In this document: positions 17,699 through 25,462 of the stretch, one piece after another | Layout: each line of letters begins with the position of its first letter | Numbering within the stretch: position 1 is the first letter of the stretch | Source of the DNA: Paenibacillus stellifer | GTDB taxonomy: Bacteria; Bacillota; Bacilli; Paenibacillales; Paenibacillaceae | Direction of reading: 5' to 3' | Assembly (NCBI RefSeq): GCF_000758685.1 | Contig: NZ_CP009286.1 | Coordinates: 2,944,501-3,008,500, forward strand | Length of the DNA stretch: 64,000 nt | The notes under the pieces: model-generated | Database searches by the model: none | The model's input: the letters and a program-made list of their open reading frames with translations, nothing else | Told to the model about the DNA's origin: nothing | Position numbers and translations under genes: made by a program

Positions 17699-18299
17699 GA
17701 ACGGTAATTCCCTGTTCCCGGTTCATCTTGTGAAGGAGATCAAATAGGGAGCGGCGGGACTGGAGATCCAGGCCGGCCGTCGGCTCGTCTAGAATCAGCA
17801 CCCCGGGCTCCAGCACCACAACTCCTGCAATGGCCGCCCGCCGCTTCTCACCGCCGCTGAGCTCGAAAGGACTGCGGTCCTTAAACTCGTCATAATCGAG
17901 CCGGACAGCCTCCATCGCCCGCCGCACCTTGGCTTCAACCTCGCCCGAGGCCAGCTTCGCTGCCCGAAGTCCGAAAGCGATATCTTCATATACCGTGTTC
18001 GCAAACAGCTGATGCTCGGGATATTGAAAAATAAACCCGACCTTGTCGAACAGCTCGGCACTTTTTGTGAGATGAGGATTTCTTCCGTCAAGCTCAACAC
18101 TTCCAAGCGAAGGGGCGATAAAGCCCTTTACGAGCTGAAGAAAAGTGGATTTGCCGGAGCCGGATCGCCCGGCCAGAGCAAGCATCTCGCCTTTGTTAAT
18201 GGTCACCCCGATATCGGTCAGGACGAATGGAGGGGCTGCCGGTTTTCTTCTTCGCGCTTTGCTGTATGAGAAACTGATGTCGTTTAATTCGATTTGCAT
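17670..18299 (-). pseudogene. ecfA2: ecfA2 ATPase, 3'-truncated and fused to ecfT
   Basis: 209 aa of an ECF energizing ATPase: ALAGRSGSGKSTFLQLVKGF (Walker A), FQYPEHQLFANTVYEDIAFG (the Q-loop typical of EcfA), ELSGGEKRRAAIAGV (signature), PGVLILDEPTAGLD (Walker B). EcfA2 is normally about 285 aa. Here it breaks off at ITVLWVS, exactly where the H-loop (SHxxEE) should follow, and runs into FFPFS and a stop in ecfT sequence. The switch His and the C-terminal domain are lost. The start overlaps the end of ecfA1 by 16 bases, as in an intact operon. Confidence 0.82.
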
Positions 18300-19123
18300 A
18301 GCAGTCTCCTTAATTCCTGAATGTCCGGAGCCGAAGATACCTTGACGCCCTGAAGGCGCAGCCGCTCACCCAATAGGCGGGAATAAGGCAGTTCAAGACC
18401 GCAATCCGATAAACGCTCTGGGTCTGTGGCGAGCTCATCGGGAGTGCCGGAAGCGGCAATTTCGCCTTCGCGGAAAATGACCCAACGGTCGGCATCCATG
18501 ACCTCATCCATATGATGCGTGATGTAGATCAAGGTGAAGGGGTGTTTACTTCTGACCTCATGCAGCGTCTCCACAAATTGTCTTCGGGCTGCCGGGTCCA
18601 GCATGGAGGTGGCTTCATCCAGGATCAGATAACTAGGCGCCAATGCAAGAACAGCCGCCAGCGCCAGCTTCTGCTTCTCGCCACCCGACAGGCCGCTGAC
18701 CGGCCGGTCTTCGGGAGCCTTTAGCCCGACAAGACGGATCGCCCAGGCGATTCGGTCTGACATCTCCTCATGCGGCCAGCCGATGTTGGACAGTCCGAAC
18801 GCGATATCCTCGAAGGCAGTCAAACCGACCTGCTGGTTCTCAGGATTCTGGAACACAATTTGCACCAATCGGCGGATAGAAGGGATGGCTGCCGGATCTT
18901 CTGTTGAGAGGCCGTCGACGATCACCTCTCCCGCAGATGGTGTCTCGATGCCGTTAAGCAGGCGGGTAAGGGACGATTTGCCGGAACCATTGCGCCCGAG
19001 CAGGGCGATAAATTCACCGGAGTCGATATCCAGCGACACATTGGATAATGCCGGCTTGCGGCCGGCATTATCATCCTCGCTGAATATCTGATAATCAAAG
19101 CTGACCTCATGAATACGAATCAT
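18284..19123 (-). CDS. ecfA1: ECF transporter energizing ATPase EcfA1
   Basis: 279 aa, full length. ALLGRNGSGKSSLTRLLNGI (Walker A), IVFQNPENQQVGLTAFEDIA (Q-loop), VSGLSGGEKQKLALAAVLAL (signature), SYLILDEATSMLD (Walker B), YITHHMDEV (H-loop). It powers import of a small molecule captured by the S-component. Its ATG overlaps the stop of the TudS-like gene (ATGA). Because EcfA2 and EcfT are broken here, this ATPase either works with subunits encoded elsewhere or is a relic. Confidence 0.88.
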   Translation of the reverse strand: MIRIHEVSFDYQIFSEDDNAGRKPALSNVSLDIDSGEFIALLGRNGSGKSSLTRLLNGIETPSAGEVIVDGLSTEDPAAIPSIRRLVQIVFQNPENQQVGLTAFEDIAFGLSNIGWPHEEMSDRIAWAIRLVGLKAPEDRPVSGLSGGEKQKLALAAVLALAPSYLILDEATSMLDPAARRQFVETLHEVRSKHPFTLIYITHHMDEVMDADRWVIFREGEIAASGTPDELATDPERLSDCGLELPYSRLLGERLRLQGVKVSSAPDIQELRRLLCKSN

Positions 19124-19524
19124 GAGCGATCGCCTTCTTTCGGAGATTTGTCCGTATGGACGGGACCGAATACACTCCCCGGATCTTCGGGATCGCAGGA
19201 GGGGCTGCCGGAGATGCCAAGACCTCCGACTATGGTGTAACCATGATCCTGATAAGTCTTCAACTGCTCCACGACCGGAAGCAGGATATTACGGTTGTGG
19301 CTGCGGAACTCGGGCGTGTCGTATTCCTCCACTGTCATAGGCGGACGCTCCGGTCCGAGAAAGGTGAATTCAGGGCAGGGCAGCTGATAGATCCCGTACC
19401 CCTGCTCGTAAGTCCAGTCGACTGCCGCTTTCATTATGCCGGGACTGCGAGCTTCGCCCTCCACGACTGCGTTCTGGTTAACGACGCAGTGTGAGGCGAC
19501 GATGATTTTTTTACTACGCTGCAT
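19120..19524 (-). CDS. TudS/DUF523-related putative desulfidase (CD3072 type)
   Basis: A 134-aa protein with exactly three Cys: C13 (ASHCVVNQNAVVEG), C50 (LPCPEFTFLGPERPP) and C110 (SPSCDPEDPG). Characterised TudS thiouracil desulfidases use three Cys to hold a catalytic [4Fe-4S] cluster that removes sulfur from thiolated substrates, so this pattern supports a related reaction. It lies between the S-component gene (11-bp overlap) and ecfA1 (4-bp overlap). That placement matches the CD3072/CD3073 arrangement known from clostridia: import of a thiolated compound followed by desulfuration. The exact substrate is not shown. Confidence 0.75.
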   Translation of the reverse strand: MQRSKKIIVASHCVVNQNAVVEGEARSPGIMKAAVDWTYEQGYGIYQLPCPEFTFLGPERPPMTVEEYDTPEFRSHNRNILLPVVEQLKTYQDHGYTIVGGLGISGSPSCDPEDPGSVFGPVHTDKSPKEGDRS

Positions 19525-20092
19525 TGGAGCTGCGCTTCTTCGAGTTGGTTCTTCTGATGATGGATTGCGGCAGATTCTTCACAACATAATAGACAAGCAG
19601 GGCGGACAGGATTTTGTCGATCAGATTCTCACCAAGACGCGGAAGGAATGCCGCTGCGAACAGACTGGTTCCGGCCTGCTTCAACCACAGAACCGCGACG
19701 TCCTGGACGCCTCCCGTCAATCCGCCGAACAATCCGATCGCGATAACAGAACCGACAGCAGGGCATAGAACGCCGAGAATAATGCCGGAGATCAGCGCAG
19801 AAGAGAAGCGATATCCGTTCTTACGCGAAGCGTATCCGACGACGAGACCGACGATGATATTGACAAGTGCAAAGGGAATGGCGGTATAACCGGAGGTTAC
19901 ACCGAGAACGAGGTTGGTCAGAAGGCCAACGACCGCACCCCACAGCGGACCGAAGATCGCGGCGATAAAGATCGTGCCGACCGTGTCCAGAAACAAAAAG
20001 GGGATTTTCAGATTGCTTACGAGAGTGCTTGCTATCACGTTGATCGCGACGGCCAGCGCACCGAGAGTAATGACTTGAGTTCTTGGGTTCAT
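19514..20092 (-). CDS. ECF transporter S component (CD3073 type)
   Basis: A 192-aa integral membrane protein with about six helices and the SDxxxF-like features of ECF substrate-binding subunits: LGALAVAINVIASTLVSNL, FLFLDTVGTIFIAAIFGPLW, GAVVGLLTNLVLGVTSGYTA. It sets substrate specificity for the operon S-TudS-A1-A2-T. AGGAGGAG precedes the ATG. Linkage to a TudS-like desulfidase suggests a thiolated nucleobase or similar sulfur compound; that is inferred from context only. Confidence 0.78.
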   Translation of the reverse strand: MNPRTQVITLGALAVAINVIASTLVSNLKIPFLFLDTVGTIFIAAIFGPLWGAVVGLLTNLVLGVTSGYTAIPFALVNIIVGLVVGYASRKNGYRFSSALISGIILGVLCPAVGSVIAIGLFGGLTGGVQDVAVLWLKQAGTSLFAAAFLPRLGENLIDKILSALLVYYVVKNLPQSIIRRTNSKKRSSNAA

Positions 20093-20238
20093 TTTTTTCT
20101 CCTCCTGAATGTTGAATCCTGATTTTCAAAACTACACCAAGTTGTTAACTCAAGCCCCCCTTTGTACATAACGAGCGCCGGACTTCATATGTCTCACGCT
20201 TCAGACGAATCAATTACCGAGTTTGTTAATTGGTATAG

Positions 20239-20260
20239 TTGTATTTAATTTTAAATACAA
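20239..20260. promoter_or_regulatory. perfect AT-rich palindrome, candidate operator
   Basis: TTGTATTTAA and TTAAATACAA form 10-bp arms around TT. The palindrome lies midway between the start of the S-component gene (minus) and the methionine-rich gene (plus), in a 308-bp intergenic region (20093-20400) that otherwise shows no gene. It fits a dimeric repressor site (MarR-, GntR- or Rrf2-sized). There is no T-run suggesting a terminator. Confidence 0.5.
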
Positions 20261-20400
20261 ACTTCTCACTGTTAATGTCAGATATTTCTAAATTGAAAAA
20301 AAATTTCAATGATTTTTCCTAACAATGAATTGATTTTCATAGAGGGATATAGTAGCTTTAAAGAGAAGTAAAAAATTCCATTTGAAGAGGAGAGATTGGT

Positions 20401-20610
20401 ATGGAACAAATGTGTATGCAGATGATGGGGGCAATGTGTATGGAGGATATGATGAGCAAGATGAAATGCATGAAAATGTGCATGGAAAAGATGTCCGAGA
20501 TGGACATGCCCATGGACACAGAAATGATGATGTCTAAAATGCAGGAATGCGACGAAATGATGACAATGATGATGAAAATGATGCGCGACATGATGCAGAC
20601 TTCAAAATAA
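20401..20610 (+). CDS. methionine/cysteine-rich miniprotein
   Basis: A 69-aa protein with 30 Met (43%) and 5 Cys, plus many Glu/Asp/Lys and no long hydrophobic stretch. Met residues recur every two to four positions with M-C-M and M-K-M-C-M patterns (MEQMCMQMMGAMCMEDMM, MKCMKMCMEKM). GAGGAG lies eight bases before the ATG, so translation is credible. Such Met/Cys spacing is typical of soft-metal (Cu(I), Ag(I)) ligation or of sacrificial oxidation targets. I know no named family that fits. A TtgA-T-run type terminator is not evident after it. Function is unknown; metal binding is an inference. Confidence 0.72.
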   Translation: MEQMCMQMMGAMCMEDMMSKMKCMKMCMEKMSEMDMPMDTEMMMSKMQECDEMMTMMMKMMRDMMQTSK

Positions 20611-20730
20611 GAAGCATCGTACTAAATACGCAGCAAGTCATACGCCTAACAAGATACGAGTATGTAAATTGCTTGTGATTCTTGGGCTGAGCAGACAACT
20701 GCATGCCTGTCTTATAAGTGATACCTCAGC

Positions 20731-21075
20731 TTACCCTTCCTTATAGAACCCCTGGATTTTCTTCGATGCAGCAATACGCGCCAGTTTCAATTCCCAAATT
20801 TCTTCAATCCATTTACTCTTCATTCCGGCATTCGGGACTTCCCGAAGATTCGAGAACAACGCAAGCAACTGATCATTGATCCGGTCAAAATCCTTCCACA
20901 GTTCCTGCAGTTCTTCATTTCTATCGTAGCCTTCGCCAGCAACAGTTAATTCCGACAAAATCTCAAGAATATCGGACTGCCACTGAACATCGCCAATCTG
21001 CTTCGCATAATTCAACAAGTCCAGATAATCGTCAACCCGGCGGGCGGGAAAGATGGTTTGATTGCTGTATCCCAT
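20731..21075 (-). CDS. conserved hypothetical protein
   Basis: 114 aa, soluble, mostly helical: PARRVDDYLDLLNYAKQIGD, then ILEILSELTVAGEG, then a second helical half ending ARIAASKKIQGFYKEG. AAGGAG precedes the ATG. It has no recognised motif and is flanked by unrelated genes. Codon use and the ribosome-binding site support it as a real gene. Confidence 0.65.
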   Translation of the reverse strand: MGYSNQTIFPARRVDDYLDLLNYAKQIGDVQWQSDILEILSELTVAGEGYDRNEELQELWKDFDRINDQLLALFSNLREVPNAGMKSKWIEEIWELKLARIAASKKIQGFYKEG

Positions 21076-21164
21076 AACTGTTTCTCCTTAAGTGCTCTTT
21101 ACCTAGTATTATACTCGGCTTTATTGGAAAAACAATAGGTTTTTTTGAAATTCACAAAAACGGC

Positions 21165-22070
21165 TTACGCCGTTCTTGCTTTTTTTCTGCGTGATGCTAT
21201 CCACTTATCCAAATAGTATGTGATACCGGAAAATACAGCCATTATTCCTGTATAGGTGAACAGAACCATATACCAGCTTTCGCCGCCGGATTCACGACCG
21301 CCAAACCCGCCTCCTCCTTCACGTTTCCTAAATTCGCCTTTGTCTCCCATTCCATTGCCTTCGGTTGAACCGTTTACCGTCCCTTGGAAGGAATTGGCCG
21401 CTGAATCCGGCGCCTTCCGGAATTGTGACCGGTCCATGCCTCCATGTTCCATAGCGCCTTTGCCAGATGCGGCCGAAACCGTGAACAGGCCCTGAACCAT
21501 CTGCAGCTTGGAGAGATAATTCGTCTGATAAGCTTGAAAGGCGCCAAACACAAGCACCAGCACCGCTGTACCTGTCATTAATGCTCTGGAGAGCGGTTGG
21601 GGCATTTTCATATGCAGCAGCTTCTGTGTAACCTTGATCACCCAATGCCAGTGGATACCGATGTGTACGCCGATCAATCCAAGCGCCAGATAGGCGACGG
21701 CCATGTGGGCGATCTTGAACCAATTCTCATTCATAAATTGAAAATTCGGCAGCACTACTCTGGATATGACCAGTCCGCTAAAGATGACGAGTGACATGGA
21801 GAGCAGCAGCAGCACGTTCAGCAAGTAGCTGAATCTTGTCCGGGCTGGAAGGGACTTGTCAAAGAGGCGGACCGTAATTTTCTGAACAAACTTCCAATTG
21901 AGCGCAATATGGACCACAAAAGCAAATCCGATCGCAATTCCGGCAATTTCGTGAAAGGCCAGTCCGCCGAGCACTCTCGTGTTGTAAAGGAGGGCAAACG
22001 TGATCCCCATCAGAAGGTCCAGCGCCAGTTTTACATACGACTTCTTATTCTTCTTCATCTTCGTCTCCAC
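21165..22070 (-). CDS. DUF4405-type cytochrome-b-like membrane protein
   Basis: 301 aa with about five or six helices. The first domain (residues 10-165) has conserved His in helices: GLAFHEIAGIAIGFAFVVHI, WFKIAHMAVAYLALGLIGVHIGIHWHWV. This matches the DUF4405 / ferric-reductase-like heme-binding fold. Between residues 200 and 260 is a Gly-rich low-complexity loop (GGMDRSQFRK, KREGGGGFGGRESGG), then a final helix with a basic C-terminus (ASRRKKARTA). Probable role: membrane electron transfer. The Gly/Met/His-rich loop on the outer side is unusual. Confidence 0.7.
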   Translation of the reverse strand: METKMKKNKKSYVKLALDLLMGITFALLYNTRVLGGLAFHEIAGIAIGFAFVVHIALNWKFVQKITVRLFDKSLPARTRFSYLLNVLLLLSMSLVIFSGLVISRVVLPNFQFMNENWFKIAHMAVAYLALGLIGVHIGIHWHWVIKVTQKLLHMKMPQPLSRALMTGTAVLVLVFGAFQAYQTNYLSKLQMVQGLFTVSAASGKGAMEHGGMDRSQFRKAPDSAANSFQGTVNGSTEGNGMGDKGEFRKREGGGGFGGRESGGESWYMVLFTYTGIMAVFSGITYYLDKWIASRRKKARTA

Positions 22071-22191
22071 CTAAAAGTATGTATTTGTTGAGAAACCGTC
22101 CCAATCAAAGTCGATTACCCTCAACGAAGCCATCTTAATGTCGTTTGGTGAAAATTCGGTGAATTGGCGCAGCCGAAATGCTGCTTATACG

Positions 22192-23037
22192 TCATGTCTT
22201 GTGTATGCTTCGAAATTCGATAGGCGTCATCCCCTCCTGGCTGCGAAAGCACTTGCTGAAGTAGCTGGTCTGGGAGAAGCCGGTCTCCAGCGCGATCTGC
22301 TTGACCGGAAGACCGGTGGAAGCAAGCAGCTGCTTCGCCTTCAGCATCCGGCATTCCAGCAGAAAGTCCGAAAACGACATGCCGAAGATCACATTGAACA
22401 TCCGGCTGAAGTAGTGGGTGCTGTAACCGGCGATGGACGCCGCTTGCTGCAGACTGACCGGTTCATTACAGTGGGCGCGGATAAAGTTCGCTGCCGCCCG
22501 TATTTTATCAGCGGCTATGTTGACCGGCTCATTCAAACGGGCTGCCCCGGATTGCAGCCGGGTCAAGAGCCCGTATAACGTCGAAGCAACTGCGAATTCG
22601 TTATCCACTTCAAAGTTCCTGCCCAATTGCAGCATCGTCTCCACCAAAGTCTCGAACGGGGAAATGTCCGCTACACCGAACAGCCAAGGCTCGTCAAGCC
22701 CTTTGCCATCCAGAAGCTCCTCCAGATGAATTCCGTAGAAATGCACCCAGCGGATGTCCCACGGATCATGGTGATCCGAACGGTAAATTTGCCGCATTCC
22801 TGGACCGTACAAAAAGCCCTGTCCCCGGGTTAATTCATAAGTCCTGTTGTCGGTGTCCAGATAGCCTTTGCCAGATAGCACAAGATGCAGATTATAACGT
22901 TGGTCCAGATTGTTTTCTGTTGTACGGTACATCCGGTTAACGCTGTGTTCGGGATATTCGTTGTACCCTCCGACAAAGTCGGGATAGCATACATGTCTTG
23001 GGAATACAGGTTTGGGAAAAAAGATATGCTCTCTCAT
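22192..23037 (-). CDS. AraC family regulator of the adjacent beta-galactosidase
   Basis: 281 aa. The N-terminal cupin domain has GYNEYPEHSVNRM, LVLSGKGYLDTDNRTYEL and WVHFYGIHLEELL. The C-terminal double helix-turn-helix reads VSLQQAASIAGYSTHYFSRMFN and LPVKQIALETGFSQTSYFSKCFR. It is divergent from the GH42 gene with a 177-bp shared intergenic region, so it very likely controls that gene in response to a galactoside. Confidence 0.88.
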   Translation of the reverse strand: MREHIFFPKPVFPRHVCYPDFVGGYNEYPEHSVNRMYRTTENNLDQRYNLHLVLSGKGYLDTDNRTYELTRGQGFLYGPGMRQIYRSDHHDPWDIRWVHFYGIHLEELLDGKGLDEPWLFGVADISPFETLVETMLQLGRNFEVDNEFAVASTLYGLLTRLQSGAARLNEPVNIAADKIRAAANFIRAHCNEPVSLQQAASIAGYSTHYFSRMFNVIFGMSFSDFLLECRMLKAKQLLASTGLPVKQIALETGFSQTSYFSKCFRSQEGMTPIEFRSIHKT

Positions 23038-23214
23038 CTGGCACCTCGCATCAACACAATATTATTACAATGGCTTTTAATAAAATCTTGAATGCATTAC
23101 ATTATGAATTTCTTCGATGACAATATATTAATACATATCGCATCTTTTTGCCGTTCCTTTATAGTCCTCTGTCCACTAGAATGAAGTCGAGAATATGACA
23201 GGAGGCAGAACTGG

Positions 23215-25278
23215 ATGTCCAAATCGATACAGCTAAACGAATTAACGCTTGGCGTTTGTTATTATCCGGAGCATTGGCCGGAGGCATTCTGGGAGGACGA
23301 TTTCCGGAGAATGCGGGAGATGAATATCTCGGTGATCCGGATGGCGGAATTTGCCTGGGCGATGCTGGAACCGGAGGAGGGACGGTTTGATTTCAGTTTT
23401 TTTCAAAAAGTCCTGGATTTGGCGCATAACTATGGATTAACAGTCATTATGGGGACTCCGACCGCTACGCCGCCCGCTTGGTTGACACATAAGTATCCTG
23501 AAGTTCTGAATGCCAACGTGGAAGGTGTGTTGTACAGACACGGCATGCGGCGTCATTACAATTACAGCAGTCCGGTATACATAGAGTTGTGCAGCCGGAT
23601 CGTGCGAAATATGGCCTACGCCTACAAGGATCATCCCGCCGTCATCGGCTGGCAGATTGATAACGAGCTGAACTGCGAGATGAATGTCTTCTACGCAGAA
23701 GCGGATCATACCGCGTTCCGGGAATGGCTGAAGCAGCGTTACGGTTCGCTGGACCGCTTGAATCAGGCGTGGGGAACCGTGTTCTGGAGCCAGACCTATA
23801 CCGATTGGGAGCAGATTTATCTTACCCGTCCTCTGGTCAGCAGTTCGCCGAATCCGCATCTGGCGCTGGATGAGAAGCGCTTCATATCCGCGAATACGAT
23901 TTCGTTCGCCAAGCTCCAGGCCGATATTATCCGCGAGTTGGCGCCGCAGCATTGGATTACGACAAACGGGATGTTCGGACATCTGGACAGCCATGAACTG
24001 ACCGACCAGGCGCTGGATTTCTTCTCATACGATTCGTATCCCCAGTTCTCGACGATCTTTCCCGGTGATGACGAGCAGCCGCTGAAAGACCGATCCTGGA
24101 GCATGAATCTCTCCATCGTCCGGTCAGTCTCGCCGAATTTCTGCGTCATGGAGCAGCAGTCCGGTCCGGGCGGCTGGGTGGACCGCATCGGGATGGGATC
24201 ACCGAGACCCGGACAAATCCGGCTCTGGACCTATCAATCAGTTCTGCACGGAGCCGATCTGCTGCTGTATTTCCGCTGGCGTACGGCTACGTTCGGCACT
24301 GAAATCTACTGGCATGGCATCAACGACTATCACAACCGGCCCAACCGGAGGGTGAAGGAAGTCGCGCAGGTAGGCGGTGAGTTCGCCAAAATCGGCGCAG
24401 CGATAGCCGGAACGAAATACAAGGCGGAAGTCGCCATTTTGCAGGACTATGATAATATTTGGGATGGAGAACTGGATTCATGGCATGGAGCGCTGAATTG
24501 GCAGAGCAAGCTCTCATGGTTCAAGCAGCTTCAGTATCGCCATATTCCGGTGGATCTCGTTACGCTGCGGCCCGGGACATCGCTTGACGACTTGACTCCT
24601 TACAAAGTGATCGTCTATCCGCATGCGGCAATCATGACCGACGAAACGGCAGACCTTCTAAGCCGGTATGTGGAGCAGGGCGGACAGCTCTTCTTCGGAG
24701 CGCGCACCGGTTACAAAAATCTGGACGGCCACTGCAAGATGGACCCGTTCCCGGGACCGGTTGCCGGATTATGCGGGATCACGGTCGAGGATTTCACCTT
24801 AATCAAGGGCAGCGTAGCTCCTGCAGAGCTGAAATCGGAAGTTCTGTCCCTTCCGGCAGGCGCAACTGCAGCAGGCTTCAACGAGGTGCTGGCCATTTCG
24901 GATGAAGCGACAGAAGTGATCGCCGAATATGCGTCCGAATACTACGCGGGCAGCCCCGCATTTACACGCCGTGCGTATGGTCAAGGCCATGCCTGGTACT
25001 TCGGCGCTGCATTCAGCGAACAGGTGGCCGGTGCTCTGATCGAGAAGCTGGGTCTGACCTCTCCCGCCGCAGACCTCGTGACCTCACCCGCTGAGGTTGA
25101 GCTGGGAATCCGGGCGGCTGACGGGAAGCAGTATCTTTTTGCGCTGAATTATTCGGACAAGCCAGTTCTCGTGCAGCTTAATCAAGCAGCCAAGGATCTG
25201 TTAAGCGAAGCCCTCATGGAGCATGAGGTTGAGATGCCGCCGTATGGCGTACTGGTCCTGGAAATACTGAACTCATAA
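23215..25278 (+). CDS. beta-galactosidase, glycoside hydrolase family 42
   Basis: 687 aa, the usual GH42 length. LGVCYYPEHWPE opens the TIM barrel, GWQIDNELNCE contains the acid/base Glu (E151) and FCVMEQQSGPGGW the nucleophile Glu (E313). A trimerisation domain and a C-terminal beta domain follow. It hydrolyses terminal beta-galactosides, in many Bacillales from galactan-derived oligosaccharides. It has no signal peptide, so acts in the cytoplasm. AGGAGG lies just upstream of the ATG. No sugar transporter is linked here. Confidence 0.93.
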   Translation: MSKSIQLNELTLGVCYYPEHWPEAFWEDDFRRMREMNISVIRMAEFAWAMLEPEEGRFDFSFFQKVLDLAHNYGLTVIMGTPTATPPAWLTHKYPEVLNANVEGVLYRHGMRRHYNYSSPVYIELCSRIVRNMAYAYKDHPAVIGWQIDNELNCEMNVFYAEADHTAFREWLKQRYGSLDRLNQAWGTVFWSQTYTDWEQIYLTRPLVSSSPNPHLALDEKRFISANTISFAKLQADIIRELAPQHWITTNGMFGHLDSHELTDQALDFFSYDSYPQFSTIFPGDDEQPLKDRSWSMNLSIVRSVSPNFCVMEQQSGPGGWVDRIGMGSPRPGQIRLWTYQSVLHGADLLLYFRWRTATFGTEIYWHGINDYHNRPNRRVKEVAQVGGEFAKIGAAIAGTKYKAEVAILQDYDNIWDGELDSWHGALNWQSKLSWFKQLQYRHIPVDLVTLRPGTSLDDLTPYKVIVYPHAAIMTDETADLLSRYVEQGGQLFFGARTGYKNLDGHCKMDPFPGPVAGLCGITVEDFTLIKGSVAPAELKSEVLSLPAGATAAGFNEVLAISDEATEVIAEYASEYYAGSPAFTRRAYGQGHAWYFGAAFSEQVAGALIEKLGLTSPAADLVTSPAEVELGIRAADGKQYLFALNYSDKPVLVQLNQAAKDLLSEALMEHEVEMPPYGVLVLEILNS

Positions 25279-25316
25279 CGGCATCTGAACATTTTATTAA
25301 TATCATCAAAAGACGT

Positions 25317-25345
25317 AAGCCCTTGGATATCCAGGGGCTTTGTTC
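25317..25345 (+). terminator. terminator after GH42 gene
   Basis: AAGCCCTTGG and CCAGGGGCTT pair around ATAT with one wobble. The following TGTTCTGTT is a weak T-run. Confidence 0.6.
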
Positions 25346-25377
25346 TGTTCTGCCGAGGCAGCACATCAGCAATCGCG

Positions 25378-25443
25378 TCTTAATGCAATCTTAATGTCAG
25401 GCCGAAACTTGTAATACGATGCTGATTTTGCACATGCTATACT
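25378..25443 (+). promoter_or_regulatory. KdpE-type operator/promoter A, upstream of kdpD
   Basis: TCTTAAT at 25378-25384 and again at 25389-25395, a direct repeat with an 11-bp period. A weaker TAAT element occurs 22 bp later, and a TATACT -10 lies 49 bp after the second repeat start. No -35 hexamer is present. The same layout recurs at 29020 and 29461, so this is the probable binding site of the response regulator KdpE. Confidence 0.7.
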
Positions 25444-25462
25444 AACACTTATTAGAAGTGTA

